64,000 nt of DNA from Gluconacetobacter asukensis (GCF_014174375.1 NZ_JABEQE010000020.1:1-64000); one strand, 5' to 3'; shown: positions 43,663 through 52,980, counted from the first letter of the stretch. Numbers and translations: made by a program. Notes: generated from the letters alone by a model not told the origin.

Positions 43663-44097
43663 ATGCCAAATCGAGAATACGCGGCCTACCAACCTGCCGC
43701 GCCCTATTTCGATCTCGTTCGCAAAGCGCTAGGCGATCTCGTCGAGGGCGAACATTTCTTCGATGTCCTCACCGACGATACCATTTACGAGGTGCTCTAC
43801 GAAGTACCAGGCTGGCCGCGTATCATCACAGGGCGACGTGCCCTAATGGCGGCGTTCGAAGGATATGTCGGCGCCATTGCGTTGCATTCTGTCGACAATC
43901 TGGTGTGTCACCGGACGGACGGCGAAGTGATGGTCATCGAGTACGAAGTCCACGGCATGATTCTTGCCACTGGCGTGCGCTACGACAATCGATTCTGTTC
44001 GATCGTCAAAATCGAAAACCGCAAGATCGCGCACTGGCGGGATTACATGGACTCGCTCGCGGCCTGGAACGCCCTGACAGCAAAACAGGGAGCATGA
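43663..44097 (+). CDS. NTF2-like (SnoaL-type) protein
   Basis: 144 residues: AAPYFDLVRKALGDLVEGEHFFDVLTDDTIYEVLYEVPGWPRIITGRRALMAAFEGYVGAIALHSVDNLVCHRTDGEVMVIEYEVHG..FCSIVKIENRKIAHWRDYMDSLAAWNAL, the classic ketosteroid-isomerase-like cone. An AGAGATCC site precedes the ATG. Co-directional with azoR, four bases apart, and divergent from the HxlR gene, so probably induced with it by electrophiles. Confidence 0.88.
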   Translation: MPNREYAAYQPAAPYFDLVRKALGDLVEGEHFFDVLTDDTIYEVLYEVPGWPRIITGRRALMAAFEGYVGAIALHSVDNLVCHRTDGEVMVIEYEVHGMILATGVRYDNRFCSIVKIENRKIAHWRDYMDSLAAWNALTAKQGA

Positions 44098-44101
44098 AGC
44101 C

Positions 44102-44710
44102 ATGAAACAGATTCTCATGATCGAGATCAGTCCGCGCGGGCAGGACTCGGCAAGCCGGGCAGTGGCTGAGGCACTCGGCACACGGCTTGGGGCACTTTAT
44201 CCTTCGGCAAAACTTGTGCGTCGTGATCTTGCCCGCGAGCATCTGCCGCATCTGGACGGCGCTACGCTGCAAGCCATTTCGACACCAGACCCCGCCAAGG
44301 CGGGGCAGTCGGAAGAGGCCGCCCGTCTTTCCGATCACCTGACCGATGAGCTTCTGGCGTCCGACCTTCTCGTGATTGCGACGCCGATGTGGAACTTCGG
44401 TATTCCCTCGGCCCTGAAAGCGTGGATTGATCTGGTCGTTCGGCCAGGTCGAACATTCCAGTACGCCGAGAACGGCGTGCTCGGCCTGGCAAAAGGCACG
44501 AGGGCGATCCTGATCATCTCTTCTGGGGGCGTCTTTACAGACGGCCCGTGGCGTCCCTGGGACTATGTCGAACCCTACCTGCGTCAGGTCCTCGGGTTCA
44601 TTGGCATCACGGATGTGCAAGCTGTTCGTGTCGAGGGTATGAACATCCCTGCTCTATCATCCGGCGCTGTGTCGAAGGCCAAGGAAACGCTCGAAGATCT
44701 CGCGCTTTAG
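44102..44710 (+). CDS. azoR: FMN-dependent NADH-azoreductase
   Basis: 202 residues of flavodoxin-like fold: ILMIEISPRGQDSASRAVAEALGTRL, the FMN loop ATPMWNFGIPSALKAWIDLVVRPGRTFQY and LIISSGGVF. Reduces azo dyes and quinones with NADH, protecting against thiol-specific stress. Regulated in other bacteria by HxlR/MarR-type quinone sensors, and here an HxlR gene is divergent. Length matches AzoR (about 200). Confidence 0.93.
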   Translation: MKQILMIEISPRGQDSASRAVAEALGTRLGALYPSAKLVRRDLAREHLPHLDGATLQAISTPDPAKAGQSEEAARLSDHLTDELLASDLLVIATPMWNFGIPSALKAWIDLVVRPGRTFQYAENGVLGLAKGTRAILIISSGGVFTDGPWRPWDYVEPYLRQVLGFIGITDVQAVRVEGMNIPALSSGAVSKAKETLEDLAL

Positions 44711-45052
44711 CGAATGTCCAGTCGAATGGCGAGGCCTGTTTCTGGAAACACGGGTGTTTATTGACTACCGGGCCGCCAATCTCCGAGATGATCGGAGAAT
44801 TTCTGGGGACATAAAGCCTGTACTATGATGTCGGCGTTGGGAATCGTGGAGGCTATCTAGTGTCGTCGGAGCTGAGGCAGAAGCTGCCGTGAGGCGGCCG
44901 GTTCCTTAGTCTAATTTTTTTTCACGCCAGGTCCGTTGCGTTGCTGCCTTGCCATCTCAAGCAACTTTGCAGCGACCCTGCCGGAGGCGTCCATGCGTTC
45001 CTGACGCGGCCCGAACCGGACTCCACCCGATGGCCAAACCCGCGCGCCCCAA
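44711..45052. other. 342-base intergenic region without a supported gene
   Basis: Between the azoreductase stop and the cupin stop (convergent genes). A T-rich stretch (TAATTTTTTTTCACG near 44912) could serve termination. No reading frame with family features and no clear repeat seen. Confidence 0.4.
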
Positions 45053-45595
45053 TCAGACGGGTGCGTCGCGGCCGCATGTCAGAAGCGGCGTGGGTTGTGG
45101 CTGCCCCTCGTAATAATCGGCTTCACGCAGGAAGCCGCGGCGATCGAGGCCATCGATAACGAGCGAGCCGCTGTCGGGATAGGTGCAGACGTCCGCGGGC
45201 GGCTCGGCGCCGATCGCCAGATAGACCAGGTCGCCCCTGCCGTCCGGGGTCGCGGGGTTGGCGATCTGGTGGGCGATGCCCGTGTCGGCTGGACAGGAAA
45301 TGCAGTCTCCGGGGTGGATCCCATGCACCCGATCGCCGTAGCGGAATAGACCGTGCCCTTCGAGCACGACGAAGATCTCATCGGCCTGAAGATGCGTGTG
45401 CGCCGGGCACGCGCTGTAGCCTGGAGGTACCCGCACGGCGCCCATGCCGAGACGACCCATCCCGAAACGCCCCGGCCCCGCACTCCTCATCGCAGGTGTC
45501 AGCGCGCGCCGGAAATGCGTCCAGGCGGCGGGTACGTCTGCCGCGATTTCCGGCGCCGTGTGCATGTTGACGATCGTAGGCGCCTTCTCGGTCAT
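45053..45595 (-). CDS. Cupin domain protein
   Basis: 180 residues. Cupin motif 1: YSACPAHTHLQADEIFVVLEGHGLFRYGD (His-x-His..Glu metal set); motif 2: GIHPGDCISCPADTGIAHQIANP with the later His. Single-domain metal-binding beta barrel; enzymatic role (dioxygenase, isomerase or storage) not readable. Sits at the right edge of the redox cargo, minus strand. Confidence 0.85.
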   Translation of the reverse strand: MTEKAPTIVNMHTAPEIAADVPAAWTHFRRALTPAMRSAGPGRFGMGRLGMGAVRVPPGYSACPAHTHLQADEIFVVLEGHGLFRYGDRVHGIHPGDCISCPADTGIAHQIANPATPDGRGDLVYLAIGAEPPADVCTYPDSGSLVIDGLDRRGFLREADYYEGQPQPTPLLTCGRDAPV

Positions 45596-45727
45596 GTCGT
45601 TCTCTCATATCCGCACCAGACAAGCGCGGGCTGCTTTTCCGGCATGCGTGCCGTGATCACCACTTTTGATGTCTGCTATCGGAAATGCAAGTCGCTGCAC
45701 CCTATGTCGGGATGGAAGCGGGACCGG

Positions 45728-46654
45728 TCATCCGCCTCCAAACCGTAGGACCGGGATACCGAGGCGCTTCGCCTTGTCGGCCAGGTTCTCCTGGATGCCG
45801 GTTCCGGGAAAGACGATGACGCCGATCGGCAGGGTGTCGAGCATCGCATCGTTGCGGCGGAAGGGGGCTGCCTTGGCATGCCTGGTCCAGTCCGGCTTGA
45901 AGGCGATCTGCACGATCTCGCGGTGATCGGCCCAGCGTGAGGCGATGAATTCCGCCCCCTTGGGCGAGCCGCCGTGCAGCAGCACCATGTCGGGATGCTT
46001 GGCCCGGACTCTGTCGAGCCGATCCCAGATCAGGATATGGTCGTCGAAATCGAGACCGCCAGTGACGACCACCTTGGGACCGGGCGGCACCAACAATTCG
46101 CCCTCGGCCTTACGACGGGCGTTGAGGAAGTCGCGGCTGTCGATCATGGAGGCCGTCATGGTCCGGCGTGAGACCAGCGAGCCGGTCTTCGGCCGCCACG
46201 TGCTCAGGGTCAGGCGCTCGAACTGCTCCTGTGCCTCGTCGCGGAAGATCTCGTAGGCGTTGCGGCGTTCGATCAGGGTCAGCCCTTCGGCGATCAGCCG
46301 CTCCAGTTCCATCGAGCGGATCTCGCTGCCGTCCTGTTCCTGCTGGCTGCGCTTCTGCGCCTGCTCGTTGCGGTCAAGCTCACGTTCCACCTGGCCGACC
46401 ATGCGATGGAAGATGTTCACGGCAGACCAGAGCAGCGCCTCAAGGTCGGGTTCCAGCCGTGTGTCGGTCAGCGTCGCGGCGATGGCGTCGAAGATGTCGG
46501 CCACAGCACCCCCGATACGCTGTGCTTCGGGCAGCGGCCTTGGATCCGGCTCAGCCTCGAAGGGACGGTAGCCATACATCTGGAGTTCAGCCAGCACGTG
46601 GGCGGTGGAGGAAGCGGCGTGCAGCGGTTCGAAATCGTCGGTCATACGGGTCAT
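45728..46654 (-). CDS. DUF2493 (SLOG-like) domain protein
   Basis: 308 residues. The N-terminal 190 residues are helical and charged. The C-terminal domain KVVVTGGLDFDDHILIWDRLDRVRAKHPDMVLLHGGSPKGAEFIASRWADHREIVQIAFKPDW..HAKAAPFRRNDAMLDTLPIGVIVFPGTGIQENLADKAKRLGIPVLRF is DUF2493 (YAcAr/SLOG-type nucleotide-binding Rossmann fold). Common in ICE backbones beside toprim and DUF932 genes. A structured leader lies upstream (46783-46839). Confidence 0.9.
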   Translation of the reverse strand: MTRMTDDFEPLHAASSTAHVLAELQMYGYRPFEAEPDPRPLPEAQRIGGAVADIFDAIAATLTDTRLEPDLEALLWSAVNIFHRMVGQVERELDRNEQAQKRSQQEQDGSEIRSMELERLIAEGLTLIERRNAYEIFRDEAQEQFERLTLSTWRPKTGSLVSRRTMTASMIDSRDFLNARRKAEGELLVPPGPKVVVTGGLDFDDHILIWDRLDRVRAKHPDMVLLHGGSPKGAEFIASRWADHREIVQIAFKPDWTRHAKAAPFRRNDAMLDTLPIGVIVFPGTGIQENLADKAKRLGIPVLRFGGG

Positions 46655-46976
46655 GATGCGAGCCTCCCAGGTCTCCGGCCGCGCCCTTCGCGGCCTTTCC
46701 GGGGGCGGACAGCGACAGACCAGGGACGGGCCGGAACCGCGCGCTCGCGCGCGGCCGCAGCACAGCGAAGGATGGCAGGGGGCCGGCTATTTTGCTTCGA
46801 GATGCAAAGCGCGCTCTGCGCGCGGCGGAAAATAGCCGGTCCCCGCCATTGAAGGCCCGGCTCGGCTGGCGCCCGCTCCCCACTTGAAAGGCCGGGGCGC
46901 GGCCCTGCCGGACGGGAGACACACCACAGCTCCGCCAGACGAAAACGGAAACCGCCCACTCCTCTTTCCGGCCCGC
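46655..46976. other. GC-rich 322-base leader region without a supported gene
   Basis: No reading frame is convincing. It contains AGCACAGCGAAGGATGGC (about 46759-46776), which matches 15 of 18 positions of a block near 37290, followed in both places by a long inverted repeat. Upstream of the DUF2493 start on the minus strand. Confidence 0.5.
46783..46839. repeat. Long inverted repeat with inner hairpin (structured leader)
   Basis: CCGGCTATTTT (46783-46793) is perfectly complementary to AAAATAGCCGG (46829-46839). The 35-base interior holds a GCGCG-CTCTG-CGCGC hairpin (about 46810-46824). Position about 130 bases upstream of the DUF2493 start, orientation as for the 37314 structure. Confidence 0.6.
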
Positions 46977-48023
46977 TCAGGTGCCGGCGGCCTCCAGAAA
47001 CCGTGCCACGTCCGATGGCGCGAGTTGCGGATGCAGGATGGCCCGCAGCGCGCCGCGTCCGAGGGCACGGAGATCGTCGTTGAAATCGCCCAGCCGTGGC
47101 GACAGGCCGATCAGTTCGATCCCGGCGTCATTCGCGCGGGCGTGCAGCGTCGCCAACGCCTGATCCCCGGCCGGGTCGTCATCGCGCAGGACGTAGAGAC
47201 GGCGCAGCAGTGGCGGAAAGATCAAGGCAGCGAGATGGGCCGAGGACAGGCAGGCGGCCAGCGGTAGATCGGGCAGAACCTGCCGCAGCGACAGGATCGT
47301 CTCGATACCTTCCCCGGCGGCAAGCACGTCGGATGCCACCCCAAAGCGCACGGCATGGCCGAGCAGGCCCCCCAGGGCACGACGCGGATGATCCACCGGC
47401 GCCTTGCCACGCCCTTCCGCCGCCAGCCAGGTGCGATGCACGCCGGTCAGAGTGCCGTCGAGGTCGGTGACGGCGGCGATCATGGCCGGCCAGGTCTCGG
47501 TCGGACTGTCCTCGTCCGGCCGGTAAAAGCAGTGCGGATGGAAGCGCAGGGCGCCGGCTCCGTGCAAAAGCGTAATGTCGCGTCTACGGAGATACGCTTC
47601 TACGGACGTGCCCGTGATCGGCCCGGACATGGCCCAGAGCCGTCGAGCCGCTTCGGAAGAACTGGCAGAGCCACGCTCACGGGCCGGACGGTCCTGTGAC
47701 GACGGTACCGGATCGGGACGCGGCAGGCTGAGGAAGGCGCGCGCCTCGTCCGCCACGTCACGGAAATCCACCAGGCCGAGGCTTTCGCGGATCACGTCGA
47801 GCAGGTCGCCATGCTCACCCGACTGCGCGTCGGTCCATTTTCCCGCTCTGCCGTTGGCGGTGTCGTGCAGCCGGACGAACAGCGACCGGCCGGGCGCATT
47901 ACGCACGTCACCGACCAGCCAGTAATTGCCGTGACGGCGACCGGCGGACAGATACCGCCGGCACACCGCCTCCGCGTTCTCCGCCAGACGACGGGCGAGA
48001 TCGCCCGCATCATGCAAGGTCAT
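46977..48023 (-). CDS. Toprim-domain / primase-like protein
   Basis: 348 residues. LARRLAENAEAVCRRYLSAGRRHGNYWLVGDVRNAPGRSLFVRLHD is the N-terminal domain of ICE-borne DNA primase-like proteins; GVHRTWLAAEGRGKAPVDHPRRALGGLLGHAVRFG and LAAGEGIETILSLRQVLPDLPLAACLSSAHLAAL..LYVLRDDDPAGDQAL carry the toprim Glu and DxD. Such proteins prime the transferred strand in the recipient. Overlaps the 146-aa gene by 14 bases. Confidence 0.88.
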   Translation of the reverse strand: MTLHDAGDLARRLAENAEAVCRRYLSAGRRHGNYWLVGDVRNAPGRSLFVRLHDTANGRAGKWTDAQSGEHGDLLDVIRESLGLVDFRDVADEARAFLSLPRPDPVPSSQDRPARERGSASSSEAARRLWAMSGPITGTSVEAYLRRRDITLLHGAGALRFHPHCFYRPDEDSPTETWPAMIAAVTDLDGTLTGVHRTWLAAEGRGKAPVDHPRRALGGLLGHAVRFGVASDVLAAGEGIETILSLRQVLPDLPLAACLSSAHLAALIFPPLLRRLYVLRDDDPAGDQALATLHARANDAGIELIGLSPRLGDFNDDLRALGRGALRAILHPQLAPSDVARFLEAAGT

Positions 48024-48450
48024 CGCCCTGCCCTCCTGTGTCGGGATCGCCTCCGTCGAGGGCGATCGCCAGCCAGCGATCGGTGGTCATCCATGAAATC
48101 GTCTTGCGCCGGCCAAGGTCAAGCAGATGCGCGCCACCGCTGAAGGCGCCAATCCGGGGACGTGAGGCCGTATTGGCCCACTGGAACCCCCATCGGCCCC
48201 GCAACCGGAATGCCCGCGCACAGCGTAGCACGAATTCCACGACCTGATGCGGATCGCCGGTTGTCTCATCATGCATCCAGAGTTTCGTGCCGCCATATTC
48301 AGGCACGATCGACAGAATAAAACCGTCAGAGGGCGGGTCTTCCGCCGCCAGTTCGTCCATGAATTCATTGTAGAGGTCGAGCGCCTTGGCAGCGTTTTCC
48401 ACCGTGCCCACATCGAGCACGCAGGAAAAATGCGTGAAGAAATCAGCCAT
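48010..48450 (-). CDS. Conserved element protein of unknown function (146 aa)
   Basis: MADFFTHFSCVLDVGTVENAAKALDLYNEFMDELAAEDPPSDGF.. continuing FGGTKLWM-type (here YGGTKLWMHDETTGDPHQVVEFVLRCARAF). The pattern recalls small proteins found beside toprim and DUF932 genes in ICEs; no biochemical role known to me. Translationally overlaps the toprim gene. A clear terminator lies just upstream, closing the DUF932 transcript. Confidence 0.75.
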   Translation of the reverse strand: MADFFTHFSCVLDVGTVENAAKALDLYNEFMDELAAEDPPSDGFILSIVPEYGGTKLWMHDETTGDPHQVVEFVLRCARAFRLRGRWGFQWANTASRPRIGAFSGGAHLLDLGRRKTISWMTTDRWLAIALDGGDPDTGGQGDDLA

Positions 48451-48468
48451 CGGAAGAACTCCCGAAAC

Positions 48469-48495
48469 GAAAAAGCCCGGCGCAGGGGCCGGGCT
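48469..48495 (-). terminator. Intrinsic terminator of the DUF932 gene
   Basis: In minus-strand direction, AGCCCGG-8 bases-CCGGGCT is followed by TTTTTCG: a perfect 7-bp GC stem with a T-run, 39 bases after the DUF932 stop. Good intrinsic terminator. Confidence 0.75.
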
Positions 48496-48533
48496 CGTAA
48501 AAACGTCTTTACGGAAAGACAGAAAAGCGGCTT

Positions 48534-49718
48534 TCAGGAAGCACGCTCCATCAGCCTGCGGGCCTTCTCTTCCAGATCCAGCCGCGTGTCCTGGTTGGCC
48601 TTTGTCCGCGCCAGTGCCGTGATCCCCTGCACGAAATCGAAGACGCTCTCGGGCTTGCGTCCTTCCTCGTGCAGGACCGTTTCGATGATCTTCGCGGTTT
48701 CCGGCTTCGAGAACCCGCGACGACGCAGGAAGCTCTCGCGGTCCTCGTCAGTTTTCGCCACCAGCACCTTGCGCGACGCCTGAATGCCGGAGACGAATGA
48801 CGCCGGGCTGGCCGTGGCGAAATTCCGCAGCGCGGGCGTGGCCTGATGCACGAAACGCGAGGCTGCAAACTTGCTGTGCCGGATCGTGATCTGTTCGAAA
48901 TTTTCCACGCCCCACAACATGCGATTCTGGCACACTCCGCGCAGATAGAAGGAGGCGATGCCGAGGCTCTTGCTACCGACCTCGCTGTTCCAGGCGTAGA
49001 AGCCCCGGAAATAGAGATCGGAATCGCCGTTGGGCAGGCGTCCAGCCTCGATCGGGTGTGTATCGTCGACCAAAAACAGGAATACATCGCGATCCGATGC
49101 GTAAAGCGTCGTGGTTTCCTTCGTGATATCGACATAGGGATTATGGGTCATGGTGGCCCAGTCGATTACACCGGGCACCTTCCAGTTGGTATCGCCCGTG
49201 CCGTCACCCGCGATCTTGCGCACCGCCCCGACCAGTTCGTGGTCCCAGATGCGGCCGTAATCGGGACCGGTCACGGCGCGCAGTTCCACCCGTCCGTCCT
49301 CGGTCTCCAACGTCTTGACCAACTCGGCGCGGTGTGACAGCAGCCCGTGTTGGAGATTGATCGCCGCCAGCGGTGCCGGCAGGTCGCGCAGATAGGAAGA
49401 CGGAGCACCGACCAGGCTGCAAAGCTGTCCGAAGGACCAGTGCGTCGGCGCGACCAGTTCGGCCTGGCCCGGCACAGCCAGCGTCAGGCGTTCGGCATTG
49501 TCGCAGCTCGCCTCCACGCGAATGGCGCGGCACTCCACCGTGCGGGCCGTAGCCCGATCCGCCCGCGCCAGGGTGGCGGCGTGCAGGTCGGACAGCGACA
49601 GATACCGCTCATCATCGGGGCGCGAGAACCATTCGGACGACACGCGGGCGCTACGCTCCCCGCGCGAAGGATCGATGCGGAATCCGGCACGGCCGGAAGA
49701 CAGAACGGAAGCGGACAT
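48534..49718 (-). CDS. DUF932 domain protein
   Basis: 394 residues from the ATG at 49718, which has GAGAGGAGAG upstream; the frame is open to 49796. HWSFGQLCSLVGAPSSYLRDLPAPLAAINLQHGL, RAVTGPDYGRIWDHELVGAV and FFLVDDTHPIEAG-like (FLFLVDDTHPIEAGRL..DLYFRGFYAWNSEVGSKSLGIASFYLRGVCQNRMLWG) match DUF932, a phage- and plasmid-related family of unknown role. Ends at a good intrinsic terminator. Confidence 0.9.
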   Translation of the reverse strand: MSASVLSSGRAGFRIDPSRGERSARVSSEWFSRPDDERYLSLSDLHAATLARADRATARTVECRAIRVEASCDNAERLTLAVPGQAELVAPTHWSFGQLCSLVGAPSSYLRDLPAPLAAINLQHGLLSHRAELVKTLETEDGRVELRAVTGPDYGRIWDHELVGAVRKIAGDGTGDTNWKVPGVIDWATMTHNPYVDITKETTTLYASDRDVFLFLVDDTHPIEAGRLPNGDSDLYFRGFYAWNSEVGSKSLGIASFYLRGVCQNRMLWGVENFEQITIRHSKFAASRFVHQATPALRNFATASPASFVSGIQASRKVLVAKTDEDRESFLRRRGFSKPETAKIIETVLHEEGRKPESVFDFVQGITALARTKANQDTRLDLEEKARRLMERAS

Positions 49719-49874
49719 GGAAACTCTCCTCTCTTGCCGGACATTCGGCATCAGAGGCGAAGCCGCCCTCTCCCTCTTTTCTGGCCGGAACGGCACGAAA
49801 AAAGCGGCTTCCGGTTAACACCTTCCTCCGATAGAGTTTGCAGTGCGATGGCACTCATCGTCACTCTCGAGTGT

Positions 49875-50828
49875 TTATTGGGTGCCGGGAATTTCCTTGG
49901 CGCGCACGATTTCCTGATCCCAGGGTGGTATCGGCATGAATGCCGATACCAGCGCGTCGACCACGACGCGCACCTTGGGCGACAAATCGCGCGAACGTGG
50001 CCAGAGAACGGAAATCGGGCTGTCCTCGGTAAGAGTGGCGACTGGAACCATTACAAGCCGACCCCGCCTAATGTCCTCTCCAGCAAGCCAGGTCGAAAGA
50101 TAAGCCAGACCGAGCCCGTTCACCGCGGCGTCCCGCAAGGCTTCGCCATGACCGATTTGATGGCGGGGTCTGACGACGAGGGCTTTCTGCCCGCCGTGCT
50201 GGTCCGAAATCATCCATGGAAGCGGCCGGCCGTCCCGTGCAAAGGCGAGGCAATCGTGATGGCGAATATCTTCGATGCTGGAGGGACACCCCTTGCGTTC
50301 CAGATAGGCTGGTGCGGCGCAAATCACCGAACGCTGGGTGGCAATGCTTCTGCCGACCAGATTCACATGATCGCCGGGATCACCCAGCCTCACCACCAGG
50401 TCTATGCCTTCTTCGACCAGATCGACCCGGCGATCGGTGAAGGAAATATCGAGGTCGAGGTCAGGGTTGCGCACGGCTACTGTCGTCAGGACGGGCATTG
50501 CACACAACCGTCCGAACGAGACCGGCAAGTTGACGCGCAATGTTCCGGACACACTGTGCATACGCGAAGCCAGCAGCGATTCCGCTGCGTTCAGTTCGTC
50601 CAGAATCTTGAGGCAACTCTGATAGTAGGCTTGTCCCTCTGCCGTCAGGCTCAGACTTCGCGTGGTACGATTGAGGAGGCGGACACCCAGCCGTTCCTCC
50701 AGACGGGCTACGCTCTTGCCCGTGGCGGATTTGGAGACGCCCATGCGCGCGGCAGCAGCCGTGAAACTGCCCGTCTCGACCGAATGAACAAAGGCCGACA
50801 TGCCTTGCAGTTGGGAATGAAGATTCAT
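49875..50828 (-). CDS. LysR family transcriptional regulator
   Basis: 317 residues from the ATG at 50828; a longer frame to 50885 adds unconserved residues. HTH: GSFTAAAARMGVSKSATGKSVARLEERLGVRLLNRTTRSLSLTAEG; effector domain with LRVNLPVSFGRLCAMPVL and DLVVRLGDPGDHVNLVGRSIATQRSVICAAPAYLERKG, the CrgA/AaeR-like group. Divergent from the MDR dehydrogenase at 50942 with about 110 bases between, its likely target. Cargo inserted between DUF932 and DUF6915 genes. Confidence 0.92.
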   Translation of the reverse strand: MNLHSQLQGMSAFVHSVETGSFTAAAARMGVSKSATGKSVARLEERLGVRLLNRTTRSLSLTAEGQAYYQSCLKILDELNAAESLLASRMHSVSGTLRVNLPVSFGRLCAMPVLTTVAVRNPDLDLDISFTDRRVDLVEEGIDLVVRLGDPGDHVNLVGRSIATQRSVICAAPAYLERKGCPSSIEDIRHHDCLAFARDGRPLPWMISDQHGGQKALVVRPRHQIGHGEALRDAAVNGLGLAYLSTWLAGEDIRRGRLVMVPVATLTEDSPISVLWPRSRDLSPKVRVVVDALVSAFMPIPPWDQEIVRAKEIPGTQ

Positions 50829-50941
50829 GGTCGATAGATTTCCGACATTTTGGAGGAAGTCTTCGTCCATGAGATCGGAACACATTCCCTATGGTTGTCA
50901 ATATGCTCTGATATCGAGTCTCGTGCGGGAAAGGATCAGAC

Positions 50942-51973
50942 ATGAGCAAGACCATGAAGCGATGGCAGTTGTCGTCATTCGGCCTGAAGAATCTGGAACT
51001 GGCTACGGTGCCGGTTCCCACGCCCGGTAGTCACGAACTTCTGGTCCGGGTTTCAGCGGTTTCCCTTAACTATCGCGACAAGCTGGTGGTGGAAGGCGAA
51101 TTGCTGCCGGATGCGCCGGCCATGCCCTTCACGCCGGTTTCCGATATGGCAGGAGAGGTCGTGGCAACAGGCGACGGGGTTTCCCGTTTCAGGACCGGCG
51201 ATCGGGTGCTCGGCAATTTCTGGACTCAATGGATCGACGGCGAACCGCCTCGGGAAATGACGCGGCACGGCTTGTCGCTGGGCGGGCCTCTCCCCGGAGT
51301 ATTGGCCGAATATGTACTCATCCGCGAAGATGTCGCGGTCACTGCTCCTGCATCGCTGACTGACCGAGAAGCGTCGACGTTGCCGATCGCGGGGCTGACT
51401 GCATGGTTCGCTCTCGTCGAAACCGGTAAGTTGAAAGCTGGCGATACAGTCCTGGTCGAAGGGACTGGAGGCGTTGCCCTGTTTGGCCTCCAGATCGCCC
51501 GTGCTTTCGGTGCTCGCGCCATCGTCACTTCGCGGAGCGCCGAAAAGTTGAAACGGGTCGAGATTCTTGGCATGTGCGATGTCATCGATACCAGCGCCAC
51601 ACCTGACTGGTCGGCCGTGGCACTCGATCTGACAGGAGGGGCTGGCGTCGATCATGTGTTGGAATTGATTGGCGGCGACAATATCAGTCAATCATTGGCA
51701 GCACTCGCGAGCGGTGGCCGGATCGCGCAGATTGGCTTCCTCAATGGAACCGAGATCAGGTTTTCCGCCGTTCCGATGATGCTCAAAAGAGCAATCATCC
51801 AGGGCATCACAGTCGGACATCGTCGCGCCTTCGAAGATATGGTTCGAGCCATTGACGCTCGTGGCATCAAGCCGGCCATCGACGAAATCTATAGTTTCGA
51901 TGCGGCTCCGGAAGCTTTCAACCATCTTGAACGGGGCCCGTTCGGTAAGATCGTCATTGACGTTCTGAAGTAA
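50942..51973 (+). CDS. NAD(P)-dependent MDR alcohol dehydrogenase / quinone reductase
   Basis: 343 residues. MDR fold: [48 protein letters not shown], and cofactor motif [30 protein letters not shown]. The structural and catalytic zinc cysteines of classical ADHs are missing, so it is a zinc-independent reductase of the AdhA/zeta-crystallin-like branch. Paired with a divergent LysR gene. Substrate likely a quinone, enal or alcohol (inference). Confidence 0.9.
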   Translation: MSKTMKRWQLSSFGLKNLELATVPVPTPGSHELLVRVSAVSLNYRDKLVVEGELLPDAPAMPFTPVSDMAGEVVATGDGVSRFRTGDRVLGNFWTQWIDGEPPREMTRHGLSLGGPLPGVLAEYVLIREDVAVTAPASLTDREASTLPIAGLTAWFALVETGKLKAGDTVLVEGTGGVALFGLQIARAFGARAIVTSRSAEKLKRVEILGMCDVIDTSATPDWSAVALDLTGGAGVDHVLELIGGDNISQSLAALASGGRIAQIGFLNGTEIRFSAVPMMLKRAIIQGITVGHRRAFEDMVRAIDARGIKPAIDEIYSFDAAPEAFNHLERGPFGKIVIDVLK

Positions 51974-52130
51974 AACAGGGGACTTTGCGGCTGCTCATAT
52001 GAATCGAAGAATAGGAGGAAATGAATACAATAGATATTTAGGCGGACGTATCCCGCTCGTCTCGCTTATCCAGACATTAGTGGTAGCGGAGCATCTGAAT
52101 TACCGGAAGCCGCTGTCTCGAAATCCCGCA

Positions 52131-52493
52131 TCAGCTCATACTGTGCGGTGTCTCACCTTCTACATCGAGGGGTTTGGCGCGTCCCATCCACGGACAGGGT
52201 CGGATTTCCTTCACCCAATCCGCAAAGCCTGGGATAAAACCGAAATCTTCCCGGACATGCTGTTCGCCGATCAGACGGATCGGTACTACCCGTCCGGTCG
52301 AGAGCGTAAGTGTAACGCCGAACAGTTTTTCGGCGAGGAAGATGCCTTCCGCATGGTGTCGCAGCGCCCGGTGCCGGAAATCCGCCGTGATCAGTTTCGA
52401 TTCATCGAACCATGTGTGCAACGGCAGGTAGTCCTCCACCGTACCGCCCCACTTCCGGACGGAAGAGAGGGCATGATGATAACTATGCGCCAT
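52131..52493 (-). CDS. DUF6915-like element protein
   Basis: 120 residues from the ATG at 52493: MAHSYHHALSSVRKWGGTVEDYLPLHTWFDESKLITADFRHRALRHHAEGIFLAEKLFGVTL. This conserved small protein (annotated DUF6915 in recent databases, as I recall) has a His-rich helical core reminiscent of phage-encoded proteins; role unknown. Overlaps the DUF6878-like gene upstream by 11 bases. Confidence 0.8.
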   Translation of the reverse strand: MAHSYHHALSSVRKWGGTVEDYLPLHTWFDESKLITADFRHRALRHHAEGIFLAEKLFGVTLTLSTGRVVPIRLIGEQHVREDFGFIPGFADWVKEIRPCPWMGRAKPLDVEGETPHSMS

Positions 52494-52980
52494 AGTGCCC
52501 CTCCTCCGTCCATTCATGGCCGTAGTTTTCGACGGCGGTGTAACGCTCGTTATACTCCAGGGCGATGGACCGTCCCGCGACGTCAAAGGTAAACTCGCCA
52601 TACGCACCATCATTGTTTTCCCAGCCACCATGCGCTTCGGAAAGCAGGTCGTAGCAGACGTTCTCAATGACATCCTTGACGCTGCAATCATCAGCTTTCG
52701 ACGTGGCACACTGCCAGTCGACAGAGATGTAAGGCATGCAGTTCTCCAGAACCGTATTATCGGTTTCCGGAGTGACCGCCATATCTTCGATCTGGCCGCT
52801 ATCTCCACAACCATCGAAGGTGACCACCACCGTTTCGATCCCAGCAGCATCAAGGCGATCAAACAGTGCTTTGCGATTGACTGCTCCCAACTCCTGTTGC
52901 CGTTTCCGATAGGCCTCGTAATGCTCGGAAAAGGCGGTGAAGGTATCGGCCTGTTCAGGCGTATTTCCTGGATTGGTCAT
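52483..52980 (-). CDS. DUF6878-like element protein
   Basis: 165 residues, acidic: RKALFDRLDAAGIETVVVTFDGCGDSGQIEDMAV, DVIENVCYDLLSEAHGGWENNDGAYGEFTFDVAGRSIALEYNERYTAVENYGHEW. The pattern of a small conserved protein that accompanies DUF6915 and ParB genes in alphaproteobacterial elements; role unknown. The family name is from memory. A GC hairpin lies 27 bases upstream of its start. Confidence 0.8.
   Translation of the reverse strand: MTNPGNTPEQADTFTAFSEHYEAYRKRQQELGAVNRKALFDRLDAAGIETVVVTFDGCGDSGQIEDMAVTPETDNTVLENCMPYISVDWQCATSKADDCSVKDVIENVCYDLLSEAHGGWENNDGAYGEFTFDVAGRSIALEYNERYTAVENYGHEWTEEGHYGA

Noticed and set aside
49347..50837. 496-codon plus-strand ORF over the LysR gene and DUF932 5' end
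   Set aside because: Antisense shadow; the LysR and DUF932 genes on the minus strand account for the coding signal.
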